A stretch of 32,583 bases of DNA from Candidatus Faecicola pullistercoris (lineage in GTDB: Bacteria; Bacillota; Clostridia; Christensenellales; CAG-917). Under the pieces are notes generated by a model, which saw only the letters and a list, made by a program, of their open reading frames with translations, ran no database searches and was not told the DNA's origin. A program made the translations under genes and the position numbers. Location: NCBI GenBank assembly GCA_018714105.1, contig DVNW01000017.1, forward strand, positions 1-32,583, in the 5' to 3' direction. Of the stretch, positions 1 through 6,271 are shown in pieces. Within the stretch, counting starts at the first letter, position 1. Every line of letters starts with the position of its first letter.

Positions 1-462
1 AAACAAAAAGACGTTGATTTTAAGAGCATATGGCAGTCAAAGAAAAATGGCAGGAACGGTTATGATTATAAGAACAGATTAGATACTTCAAATAATTTTG
101 CATTGCTATCATTAAAATGGATTCAACGAGAATTTGAACATAGCGAAGACAAATATGCATGTCCTAAATTTCGAAGAATTAAAGATATAAGAAATTATTT
201 GGAACATAAATACACAATAGTAAATATGTTTGAAAATTCGATCGAGAATAGTCATAGTAAGGAAGAGAAAGTTGCTTTAAATATTTCCGAAATAGAACTA
301 AGTAGCCATACTCTTATGCTGTTAAAACTTGTTCGAGAGGCCATAATTTGTGTCGCATTATGTGTAAATGTAGAAGAAAGAAATAGAATTGCAAAACGCG
401 GTAAAAATTTTGCTGCTTTGCAAATGATAGTAAACCAGTTTGATGATGAATATAAAATTTAA
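1..462 (+). CDS. 3' part of HEPN-domain protein (LA2681-like), truncated by window edge
   Basis: The frame is open from base 1, so the start lies outside the window; a TTG at 103 could be read as a start but has no ribosome-binding site and cuts a continuous frame. The visible 153 residues are charged and helical. They contain R-N-Y-L-E-H (codons 190-207), an Rx4H motif of the kind that forms the RNase active site in HEPN domains. The surrounding KDIRNYLEHKY resembles, from memory, the LA2681-like HEPN family, whose members are predicted RNases in defence or toxin contexts. The gene is very AT-rich (12 G/C in bases 181-240) against the GC-balanced genes after 1034, which suggests acquisition. 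The HEPN fold and Rx4H are reasonably supported; the exact family and any defence role are inference. Its partner domains upstream cannot be seen. Confidence 0.6.
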   Translation, partial: KQKDVDFKSIWQSKKNGRNGYDYKNRLDTSNNFALLSLKWIQREFEHSEDKYACPKFRRIKDIRNYLEHKYTIVNMFENSIENSHSKEEKVALNISEIELSSHTLMLLKLVREAIICVALCVNVEERNRIAKRGKNFAALQMIVNQFDDEYKI

Positions 463-474
463 TCTGGCACCATG

Positions 475-528
475 GTGTGCGCTTGTCTATGACAAGTGGC
501 GTCGCTTCGCTCCGCCAGACAAGCACAC
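475..528. repeat. Imperfect inverted repeat with two competing pairings
   Basis: GTGTGCGCTTGTCT (475-488) pairs with AGACAAGCACAC (517-528) except for a 2-nt bulge, and GGCG (498-501) pairs with CGCC (513-516) inside it. CTTGTC (482-487) can instead pair with a nearer GACAAG (491-496) in a tight 3-nt-loop hairpin, because GACAAG occurs twice (491-496 and 518-523). It starts 12 bases after the HEPN stop codon. No T-run follows, so it is not an ordinary terminator. It could be a cruciform, a recombination site or a 3' RNA structure; I cannot tell which. Confidence 0.55.
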
Positions 529-552
529 GTCTGAACAACTCTTTGACTTGCT

Positions 553-635
553 AAATGAAAGCGAGAGGCAAGCGAAGTTGCCCGCTGATCCGCTTGGGAA
601 ATCTTTCGCTTTTTGACTTCTCGCTATTTTCATTT
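553..635. repeat. Long three-block hairpin in intergenic region
   Basis: Three successive blocks pair in register: AAATGAAA (553-560) with TTTCATTT (628-635), GCGAGA (561-566) with TCTCGC (619-624), and AGCGAA (571-576) with TTCGCT (605-610). They are separated by short internal loops and closed by a 28-nt apical loop. Together with 475-528 this makes two large palindromic structures in tandem behind the HEPN fragment. No open reading frame of note lies in 463-740. A small non-autonomous element or a folded attachment site are possibilities; no flanking target-site duplication was identified. Confidence 0.5.
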
Positions 636-746
636 ATATTGCAAAGTCTATGCTTTCTCTTAATCCGTCTACCATATGGAGAAGAAGAAAAAGTATACAA
701 AATAAATATCTGAATATTGTACATATATTAATATATTATATTTTAG

Positions 747-882
747 CCCGGTCAAAGCGCATAAGTTAAGGACCGTGCCAACCTTAAACCGGGTATCTTT
801 ACCTCAGACCGCAAATCGCACGTTTACGGCTTGCGGATGAAGCCGCCTTATAATAATAAGTAAAAAATTACCGTTTTGCGGC
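747..882 (+). other. Multi-hairpin leader region upstream of pnuC, class unknown
   Basis: CCCGGT (747-752) pairs with ACCGGG (788-793) and encloses TTAAGG (766-771) paired with CCTTAA (782-787). CCGCAA (809-814) pairs with TTGCGG (831-836). GCCGC (842-846) pairs with GCGGC (878-882) around a small CTTAT/ATAAG hairpin (847-860). These sit in an otherwise gene-free stretch ahead of the transporter gene, in the position of a 5' leader. I looked for TPP, FMN, preQ1-I, purine, cobalamin, c-di-GMP-I, ZTP and T-box signatures and recognise none. It may be a riboswitch of a class I do not recognise, a separate small RNA, or part of the acquired island. 883-972 shows nothing further. Confidence 0.4.
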
Positions 883-972
883 GCATTAGGAATTAAAACG
901 CTTTACTAAATTTCAAATAAGTGGTATTATTTAAAAAGCTTAATAAAAATCAACTGCCACCGGGTAGTACTC

Positions 973-1027
973 GCATTCATTCGGATATCGTTAGGTCATA
1001 GAAGATATTCGGCATGGATGCTTTTTT
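973..1027 (+). terminator. Terminator-like hairpin directly before pnuC start
   Basis: GCATTCAT (973-980) pairs with ATGGATGC (1014-1021), with one G-U pair. GATATC (984-989) pairs inside it with GATATT (1004-1009), again with one G-U pair, and six T follow (1022-1027). This has the shape of an intrinsic terminator, yet its T-run ends only 6 nt before the pnuC ATG, so it would switch off the gene it precedes. That is the arrangement expected of a transcription-attenuating leader. Confidence 0.5.
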
Positions 1028-1033
1028 AAAACT

Positions 1034-1750
1034 ATGGAACGAATTAAAAAGTACGTAAATTATTTTTCCAAAACAGAAATTGCTTTATGGAGTCTGTCCG
1101 TAACGCTGATAGCGGTTTCTTTTGCAGCTTTCGGCCGCACCGATTATTTTACTTTGGCGGCTTCGCTTATAGGCGTGACTTCTCTGATATTTTGTGCGAA
1201 AGGAAATCCCGCGGGACAGGTAATGATGATTGTGTTCGGCGTGTTTTACGGGATTATTTCTTACGGATTCAGGTATTACGGTGAAATGATAACTTATTTG
1301 GGAATGTCGGCTCCGATGGCGGTGCTCGCGCTTATTTCCTGGTTGAAAAACCCGTACCGCGGTGATAAATCGCAGGTGAAAGTAAATAAAATAAGCCGTC
1401 GCGAAACCGTATTTATGCTTGTTCTGTCGGCTATGGTAACCGCAGTATTCTGGTTTATACTCAAAAAACTGGGTACGGCCAATCTCGTTCCGAGTACGGT
1501 ATCGGTTACAACCAGTTTTATAGCCGTTTATCTTACTTTCAGAAGAAGCGCTTATTATGCGCTGGGGTATGCTCTTAACGACCTGATTCTGATTGTATTA
1601 TGGATAATGGCGGCGACGGAAGATATTAATTATATATCAATGGTAATATGCTTTTTAGTGTTTCTGGCAAATGACGTATACGGATTTTTCAGCTGGCTGA
1701 AAATGCAGAAAAGGCAAGCTGCGGAAAGCGAGCAACAAGTAAGCGAATAA
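1034..1750 (+). CDS. pnuC: PnuC-family vitamin transporter (nicotinamide riboside type likely)
   Basis: The 238-residue integral membrane protein has about seven hydrophobic segments and the PnuC family layout. The C-terminal stretch NDVYGFFSWLKMQKR resembles the conserved end of PnuC proteins, and an earlier ALGYALNDLILI segment is also typical. PnuC proteins carry out facilitated uptake of nicotinamide riboside, which is trapped by phosphorylation for NAD synthesis; close relatives move thiamine or riboflavin, so the substrate is probable only. The ATG at 1034 has no visible Shine-Dalgarno sequence, being preceded by a T-run and TTAAAACT, and no better in-frame start is evident. The gene stands alone between a terminator-like hairpin upstream and a clear terminator downstream, which suggests control through the leader. 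Confidence 0.8.
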   Translation: MERIKKYVNYFSKTEIALWSLSVTLIAVSFAAFGRTDYFTLAASLIGVTSLIFCAKGNPAGQVMMIVFGVFYGIISYGFRYYGEMITYLGMSAPMAVLALISWLKNPYRGDKSQVKVNKISRRETVFMLVLSAMVTAVFWFILKKLGTANLVPSTVSVTTSFIAVYLTFRRSAYYALGYALNDLILIVLWIMAATEDINYISMVICFLVFLANDVYGFFSWLKMQKRQAAESEQQVSE

Positions 1751-1754
1751 AAAA

Positions 1755-1784
1755 AATCCCGCTACGTTTGCAGCGGGATTTTTG
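1755..1784. terminator. Bidirectional intrinsic terminator after pnuC
   Basis: AATCCCGCT (1755-1763) pairs perfectly with AGCGGGATT (1772-1780) around an 8-nt loop. A-rich sequence precedes it and T-rich sequence follows, so it can stop pnuC on the plus strand and the converging 1793-2350 gene on the minus strand. Confidence 0.85.
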
Positions 1785-1792
1785 TTTTTGGT

Positions 1793-2350
1793 TTACATAA
1801 GGAAAGTGATTATTTTGTACAAAGCATAGCCGGCAACGGCAAAACTTGCGACTGCCGCGATAATTTTGAGCGCTGTGTTGCATTTAGCAGCTTTGGAGCA
1901 CTCTTTTACGGTAACTTCGGCAGGTGCTTCTTCAAGAACGGGGGCAGTAGATTCCTCAACGGGAATTTCTTCCTCGACTGCTTCTTCTTCGACGGGTGCC
2001 TCTTCCACGGCTTCCTCGATAATTTCTTCCTGCTCGATTTCGGGAAGGGGAGTGTTGGACTGGTCAATAATAGAGGTAAGAATTGCAGCGGCGTTGGGAT
2101 TTACAACGGTGCCGTCAGGATTGTATTTGCCTGCCTGCGAAAGAACTTCCTTGATTCTTTCAAGCCAATCCTTGACTTCGGAGGCGGCCCTGTCCTCGCT
2201 GTAACCCTGCGCGACTATGCCGTCGTATTTCTGAGCTGCTTTAACTTTAATTACAGTAAGCAGTTTTGCAATGTTTTCGCTCTTTTCGAAATCCTCGAAC
2301 ATAAGATCGATAAGGTTTTCAAGCTGTGCGTCGATATATCTGCTTTCCAT
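1793..2350 (-). CDS. Hypothetical tail-anchored protein with acidic linker
   Basis: This 185-residue protein is not recognised. Residues 1 to about 90 are predicted helical and soluble, with a D-W-L-E-R-I segment. A strongly acidic Glu/Pro/Val-rich, low-complexity linker (about 103-145) follows. The chain ends in a single hydrophobic segment (about 160-183), so it is probably anchored by its C-terminus with the N-terminal domain in the cytoplasm. The start is supported by AGGAG seven bases upstream and by a well-formed promoter at 2381-2410. It is transcribed alone and divergently from the PadR gene. Linker and tail are seen directly; the function is unknown. Confidence 0.7.
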   Translation of the reverse strand: MESRYIDAQLENLIDLMFEDFEKSENIAKLLTVIKVKAAQKYDGIVAQGYSEDRAASEVKDWLERIKEVLSQAGKYNPDGTVVNPNAAAILTSIIDQSNTPLPEIEQEEIIEEAVEEAPVEEEAVEEEIPVEESTAPVLEEAPAEVTVKECSKAAKCNTALKIIAAVASFAVAGYALYKIITFLM

Positions 2351-2380
2351 TGTTCTTCTCCTGACACTTAATTAATTACT

Positions 2381-2410
2381 ATTATACACTACTTATAATC
2401 GCTAAGTCAA
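2381..2410 (-). promoter_or_regulatory. Sigma-A-type promoter for 1793-2350 gene
   Basis: Read on the minus strand, TTGACT (2410-2405) and a perfect TATAAT (2386-2381) are separated by 18 nt, about 30 nt upstream of the start codon. Confidence 0.7.
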
Positions 2411-2471
2411 AATATTTTTTGTAATTTTTCGCGCTTATTGAATAATTTAGACATATAAAATGTTTTTTATA

Positions 2472-2494
2472 ACGCAATTTAAATTTATTTGCGT
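2472..2494. promoter_or_regulatory. Inverted repeat upstream of padR promoter
   Basis: ACGCAA (2472-2477) and TTGCGT (2489-2494) form a perfect inverted repeat with an 11-nt AT-rich spacer, ending 7 nt before the -35 box. It may be a regulator-binding site; there is no direct support beyond symmetry and position. Confidence 0.25.
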
Positions 2495-2501
2495 ATTTTA
2501 C

Positions 2502-2530
2502 TTGACTTATGAACGGCGAGATGGTATTGT
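2502..2530 (+). promoter_or_regulatory. Promoter of padR operon
   Basis: TTGACT (2502-2507) and TATTGT (2525-2530) are 17 nt apart and 53 nt upstream of the padR start codon. The -10 box abuts a perfect palindrome. Confidence 0.6.
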
Positions 2531-2551
2531 GTATATAAACAGGTTATATAC
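2531..2551. promoter_or_regulatory. Candidate PadR operator palindrome
   Basis: GTATATAA (2531-2538) and TTATATAC (2544-2551) are perfect inverted repeats around a 5-nt centre, starting immediately after the -10 box where the transcription start should lie. PadR proteins are dimeric winged-helix repressors that commonly autoregulate from such sites, so autorepression is the likely role. Confidence 0.5.
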
Positions 2552-2583
2552 TTGTTTCGTTAAAATATTCGGGCGGTGCAACG

Positions 2584-2922
2584 ATGACAATTTCCAACGA
2601 TATATTAAGAGGACATACCGAAACAATCATTCTTAATATTCTTCGTCAGGGCGACAGCTACGGCTACGAGATCGGTAAAAAAATTCTCGAAGCAAGCGAC
2701 GGTCTGGTGGAATTTACCGAAGCCACAATTTATATAGCTTTCCGCCGCATGGAAAAAGAGGGGCTTATCGCGTCCTACTGGGGCGACGGAGTGGGAGGCG
2801 CCCGCAGAAGGTATTATACCATAACTGATTACGGACTCGACGTTTACCGCGCTCAGGCCGACAACTGGAAAACCATTAGCAAAACTTTAAATAATTTAAT
2901 TGGAGGAGACATTAATGATTAG
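2584..2922 (+). CDS. PadR-family winged-helix transcriptional regulator
   Basis: The 112-residue protein is one PadR domain. It has the typical N-terminal helix, SYGYEIGKKI at the start of the winged helix, T-I-Y...R-R-M-E-K-E-G-L-I in the recognition region, and RRRYYTITDYG in the wing. The short C-terminal helix is that of the small PadR-s2 type, which dimerises. The start has a weak GGGCGGTG ribosome-binding site. Its stop codon overlaps the start of the next gene by 8 nt (2915-2922), so the two are translationally coupled; this pairing with a HAAS-type membrane protein is common in Clostridia and suggests the regulator controls that gene and itself through 2531-2551. The inducing signal is unknown. 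Confidence 0.9.
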   Translation: MTISNDILRGHTETIILNILRQGDSYGYEIGKKILEASDGLVEFTEATIYIAFRRMEKEGLIASYWGDGVGGARRRYYTITDYGLDVYRAQADNWKTISKTLNNLIGGDIND

Positions 2923-3682
2923 ACGTTTTAGGTCGTTTTTGGACAGAGAGTTCAGTGGTTATCCCGAAAGTCAGCAGCTTTCGGACCTGAAAGAAGAGCT
3001 TACCGCTGTTCTTATGGACAAGTACAACGAGGGGCTGAAAGAAGGACTCGGAGAGCTTGACGCTTATTCTCAGGCAGTAAACTCAATGGCCGATTTAAGA
3101 GTTCAGTATAAAGAACAGATGGACGCATTGCAGTTTACCAAAACCGAAGTCGTCAAGAAAACCGGAAATCTGTTTGTAAGCAGTTTATGGTATTTTTTAG
3201 GCCTTACAATCGTCTTTCTCGTGCTTCAGTTGCTTGTGTTCAAAGGACAGAACAAGCCCGTATGGCTTATATGGCCTTTCGGCGCGCTGGTTTACGTTAT
3301 AGCTTTCCTGCTTTACGTCAACTTTAACGCAAAACTTTCCAAAGGAAACATTACGAAAACGCTGACAATATACGGGGTATCGGTTATTTCGGCGCTGATA
3401 ATATTTTTGGCCCTCGGCTTTTTTGCCGATTTGTGGCACCCGGCATGGCTTATGATGCTGGTCGGCATTGCGGTAGCATGTATCCTTAACGGAGTCCTTA
3501 CGGTTTCCAATAAAATAGCGAAAATCGTATTGATAGCGGCAGGCGGTATTCTGTGTGCGGTTATAATACATCTCGGATTACTGTTTATCTTCAAAATCAG
3601 CGAAGGCTGGCTTATCTACCTGTTGATAGCATTCGCCGCGCTGGCGGGGCTCAGCTTTCTTCTTACCAAAAAGAAAAAGTAA
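2915..3682 (+). CDS. HAAS/DUF1700-like membrane protein, partner of PadR
   Basis: An ATG at 2900 is in frame, but GGAGGAGA lies just before the ATG at 2915, so 2915 is chosen (255 residues). Residues 1 to about 70 form a helical cytoplasmic domain like the HAAS (DUF1700) signalling domain: an R-x-F-L-D-R-E-F start, then a D-L-K-E-E-L helix, then G-L-G-E-L-D-A-Y-S-Q-A-V. Six hydrophobic segments follow, and the chain ends in a KKKK tail. HAAS proteins are regularly encoded next to PadR regulators and are thought to couple membrane or envelope stress to an effector. The permease-like membrane part is not recognised, so transport or sensing are both possible. It overlaps padR and is followed by a strong terminator. 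Confidence 0.75.
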   Translation: MIRRFRSFLDREFSGYPESQQLSDLKEELTAVLMDKYNEGLKEGLGELDAYSQAVNSMADLRVQYKEQMDALQFTKTEVVKKTGNLFVSSLWYFLGLTIVFLVLQLLVFKGQNKPVWLIWPFGALVYVIAFLLYVNFNAKLSKGNITKTLTIYGVSVISALIIFLALGFFADLWHPAWLMMLVGIAVACILNGVLTVSNKIAKIVLIAAGGILCAVIIHLGLLFIFKISEGWLIYLLIAFAALAGLSFLLTKKKK

Positions 3683-3700
3683 AAGCCAAAGCAAAAAATA

Positions 3701-3727
3701 AAAACGGCACGACGGTGCCGTTTTTTT
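3701..3727. terminator. Intrinsic terminator between convergent genes
   Basis: CGGCAC (3705-3710) pairs with GTGCCG (3715-3720) in a 4-nt-loop hairpin flanked by four A and seven T. It works on both strands, ending the padR operon and the 3742-4233 gene. Confidence 0.85.
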
Positions 3728-3741
3728 ATGCGCGGAAAAGG

Positions 3742-4233
3742 TTATTCGGGTTTATCGTCGGGATTGAACACGGTATGAATAATCCCGGGATTTTTTTCTT
3801 TTAAAAGTTTAAGAAATTCGGGATAATCTTCGTCGCTTATGAGAAGCATCTGTAAACCCGGAACGCCCGTAGCCGCCGTGTTTTTCAGACAGAATAATAT
3901 AAATCTTTCGCCCGTGGAGCTGTTCTCCTTTACTTCCGTAATGTCTTTATAGGCGTATTTGAAAGTCACGGGCCCGATGCAAAGCCTGAGATGTTCGGCG
4001 GCGAACACGTATTTGAAGTTAGCCAGAACGCTTATCGTCAGCAGGGCGAACACGACGCACGCGCAAAGTGAAATAACCGTAACCACCGGCGTGGCGTTCA
4101 CGAAACCGGCAGCCTCGGCGAGAATGAGCGAATCCGTAACCGCGGCGGCAAGGCATATCACGAGTATCGCAATTACCAGCGCACGGAACTTATTCATCGT
4201 GGATTTGACGAATTTTGCTTTGAATTTTTTCAT
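3742..4233 (-). CDS. Membrane-anchored bacterial PH-like domain protein
   Basis: This 163-residue protein has a basic N-terminus, two hydrophobic segments (about 17-40 and 48-70), and a C-terminal domain of about 85 residues rich in beta strands. The sequence AYKDITEVKENSS followed by F-I-L-F-C-L-K resembles the small bacterial PH-like (DUF1200, bPH_4) domain, which usually sits on the cytoplasmic side after two membrane spans. AAGAGGT lies at normal distance from the ATG, and a TTGCAC-17-TATGAT promoter precedes it. The function of this family is not established. The gene is alone and divergent from the 4347 gene. Confidence 0.65.
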   Translation of the reverse strand: MKKFKAKFVKSTMNKFRALVIAILVICLAAAVTDSLILAEAAGFVNATPVVTVISLCACVVFALLTISVLANFKYVFAAEHLRLCIGPVTFKYAYKDITEVKENSSTGERFILFCLKNTAATGVPGLQMLLISDEDYPEFLKLLKEKNPGIIHTVFNPDDKPE

Positions 4234-4249
4234 GATTACCTCTTAAAAA

Positions 4250-4278
4250 ATCATATCACAAATATTTTCCCGGTGCAA
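4250..4278 (-). promoter_or_regulatory. Promoter for PH-like protein gene
   Basis: On the minus strand TTGCAC (4278-4273) and TATGAT (4255-4250) are separated by 17 nt, with the -10 box about 17 nt upstream of the start codon. Confidence 0.55.
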
Positions 4279-4286
4279 CAAATTAA

Positions 4287-4315
4287 TTTCTTTATAGAAA
4301 ATTTTATGCTATAAT
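4287..4315 (+). promoter_or_regulatory. Extended -10 promoter for DUF2156-GNAT gene
   Basis: A perfect TATAAT (4310-4315) is preceded by TGC, an extended -10 element. The -35 region TTTCTT (4287-4292) is weak, with a 17-nt spacer. Confidence 0.5.
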
Positions 4316-4346
4316 GATTAAAGACAAATTAAATTGACGGTTATAT

Positions 4347-6197
4347 ATGCTTTTTCGTAAATTTACTGAAGACGACGTTAAAATTTTGCGCGGATATTTA
4401 AAGGATTCGGGCGTAACAGGCAGCGATTATTCTTTCGGAAGCTGGTACAGCTGGTATATCGCCGACAAGACCGAGTATGCCGAACAAAACGGTTTTTTAT
4501 ATTTCAAAGTTATTTTTACCGACAACACAACGGCTTTTCTCCCGCCTTTGGGCGAAGGCGATTTTGCCGCGGCCGTAGCTGAACTCAGCAATTTCTGCCG
4601 TTCCGAGAAAATACCGTTCCGCATGGTGTTTGCGACAAAAGAACAGGTTAATTGCTTAAAAGGATATACTTTAACCCTTAATAGGGATAATTCCGAATAC
4701 GTTTACAATACTTCCGACATAATCGGGCTGAAAGGGAAAAAATATCATTCGAAGCGCAATCACATTAAAAAATTCCAAAGCCTGTACAATTACGAATTTA
4801 CCGACTATACAGACGCCGATTTCGACGGCGCGCTTGCCTTGATGGACTTGTGGATTTCCGAAAAGGACGACCTCGAAGAACAGAAAAACGGCCAGATAAA
4901 CGCCATGGCCGAACGCGAAGCGCTCGTAAAAATGCTGCGCAACAGGGAAAAACTCGACCTCAAAGTCGGCGTGTTGAAAGCGGACGCAAAGATAATAGGC
5001 CTGTCGGTGGGCGAAGTGTTGCCTTCCGGGACGGGCGTCGTGCTTTTCGAAAAGGCCGATTTTGCCTATGAGGGGGCTTATTCCGCCATCAACAACTTTT
5101 TCGCCGTCAGGTATCTTTCGGAAACCCGTTATATAAACAGACAGGAAGATATGGGTATCGAGGGGCTGAGAACGGCAAAACTGAGTTATCATCCGCAGTT
5201 TCTTCTTGACAAGTATACGGTAACAGAGGGGCGCGACGCTCAGCTGAGGCGGCTTTACGAGCTTTCGTTCGACGACGGGCGGGAGTTTACGGATTATTTC
5301 TTCGAACGGAAAATCCTGGAAGCAGGGGTTTATACGACAGAGGAAGAAGGCCTTGTCGTAAGCGCGCTTTACGTGTTCGGCAAAAAACTCCGGGCGGGCG
5401 GCAACGTTTTGGATACGGCTTTTATAACGGCGGCCGCAACCTTGCCCGAATTCAGAGGGCGGGGATATATAGGGCAAGTAATTAAAAAATGCCTTGTGGA
5501 TTTATATGCGCTGAATACTCCGTTCGTGTTGTTGAAATCCTTCAAAAAAGGTTTTTACGACAAATTCGGTTTCGGAAAACTTACGGACGAGCGCAAAACC
5601 CGGATTGCGTTCAGAACTTACGACAAATATCTTGAAACGCATGTAACCGAGGACGCTGCGCTTCTTGCGCGCGCTTACGAAACGTACGCTTCGGGATTCG
5701 GGTTCAGCATGAAGAGAGAGGTGTCGGATTTTGAAAAAAGGCTTGCAGAACTAAGGGGCGGCGAGGCTTACGCAGTAACGCGTAAAGGAAAAATAACGGG
5801 CGGTTTTTTAAAGTGCGGCGATACGGCGGAAGAGGTTTTCGTGCCGAATAACTTTCTCAGAAACATTAAAGAGCTCGACGGCTGCGCGGCTTCCGTACCC
5901 GGGCGCGGCGACGGAGCGCAGGTACGCACGGTAAATCTGTACGCATTTGTGGACGCTTTGCGCTTCGAGAATGATTTTTCGCTCAGATTCAAACTCGTAG
6001 ACCGCGTTTTCTCGGCTAATTCGGGCGTTTTTCTGCTGAAAGCCGAAAACGGCAAGGCTTCGCTTTCGGTATCCGACGCCTTCGATATGACTTTTACGCC
6101 GTCGTCTTTTGCGGCTTATATGATAAAAATCTGCGCCTGCGGTTCCTTTAACGTCGGGGATTGTACCGTAAAAGGTTATATAGCGGACGCATATTAA
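4347..6197 (+). CDS. Two-domain protein: DUF2156 (LPG-synthase C-like) fused to Eis-like GNAT acetyltransferase
   Basis: The 616 residues split into two acyltransferase-fold units. Residues about 20-290 match DUF2156, related to the catalytic domain of phosphatidylglycerol lysyltransferase: W-Y-S-W-Y near the start, a K-R-N-H-I-K-K-F segment, and E-D-M-G-I-E-G-L-R near residue 270. From about 295 an Eis-like GNAT domain follows. It has the acetyl-CoA loop R-G-R-G-Y-I-G at 370-376 and F-Y-D-K-F-G-F-G at 403-410, where Tyr404 is the likely general acid. A C-terminal region of about 150 residues resembles the sterol-carrier-like tail of Eis proteins. Acylation of an amine is therefore likely, but the substrate is unknown. 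There is no good ribosome-binding site, only GACGG. The gene is monocistronic. Confidence 0.75.
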   Translation: MLFRKFTEDDVKILRGYLKDSGVTGSDYSFGSWYSWYIADKTEYAEQNGFLYFKVIFTDNTTAFLPPLGEGDFAAAVAELSNFCRSEKIPFRMVFATKEQVNCLKGYTLTLNRDNSEYVYNTSDIIGLKGKKYHSKRNHIKKFQSLYNYEFTDYTDADFDGALALMDLWISEKDDLEEQKNGQINAMAEREALVKMLRNREKLDLKVGVLKADAKIIGLSVGEVLPSGTGVVLFEKADFAYEGAYSAINNFFAVRYLSETRYINRQEDMGIEGLRTAKLSYHPQFLLDKYTVTEGRDAQLRRLYELSFDDGREFTDYFFERKILEAGVYTTEEEGLVVSALYVFGKKLRAGGNVLDTAFITAAATLPEFRGRGYIGQVIKKCLVDLYALNTPFVLLKSFKKGFYDKFGFGKLTDERKTRIAFRTYDKYLETHVTEDAALLARAYETYASGFGFSMKREVSDFEKRLAELRGGEAYAVTRKGKITGGFLKCGDTAEEVFVPNNFLRNIKELDGCAASVPGRGDGAQVRTVNLYAFVDALRFENDFSLRFKLVDRVFSANSGVFLLKAENGKASLSVSDAFDMTFTPSSFAAYMIKICACGSFNVGDCTVKGYIADAY

Positions 6198-6218
6198 TCA
6201 AATCCGCACGCTTTTAGG

Positions 6219-6247
6219 TTGATTTTTATCGCGCGGTATTCTATAAT
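6219..6247 (+). promoter_or_regulatory. Promoter of hydratase-rsmD-coaD operon
   Basis: TTGATT (6219-6224) and a perfect TATAAT (6242-6247) are separated by 17 nt, about 50 nt upstream of the hydratase start codon. Confidence 0.65.
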
Positions 6248-6271
6248 ATAAAATTGTTAAACTTACTTTTT

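Noticed and set aside
475-635. CRISPR array or integron attC sites behind the HEPN gene
   Set aside because: There are no regularly spaced direct repeats, and the conserved attC core ends (RYYYAAC and GTTRRRY) are not found at the ends of the palindromes.
662-674. AATCCGTCTACCA resembling a tRNA 3' end, possibly an attachment core
   Set aside because: No acceptor, D or anticodon arm can be built upstream, and the match is too short to separate from chance.
740-1033. Known riboswitch (TPP, preQ1-I, FMN, purine, cobalamin, ZTP, c-di-GMP-I, T-box) ahead of pnuC
   Set aside because: None of the conserved core sequences I know for these classes is present; only generic stems are seen.
4671-5477. 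268-residue minus-strand frame inside the DUF2156-GNAT gene
   Set aside because: The sense frame is a complete recognised protein; the antisense product is Phe/Val/Arg-rich with no motif, as expected of a shadow.
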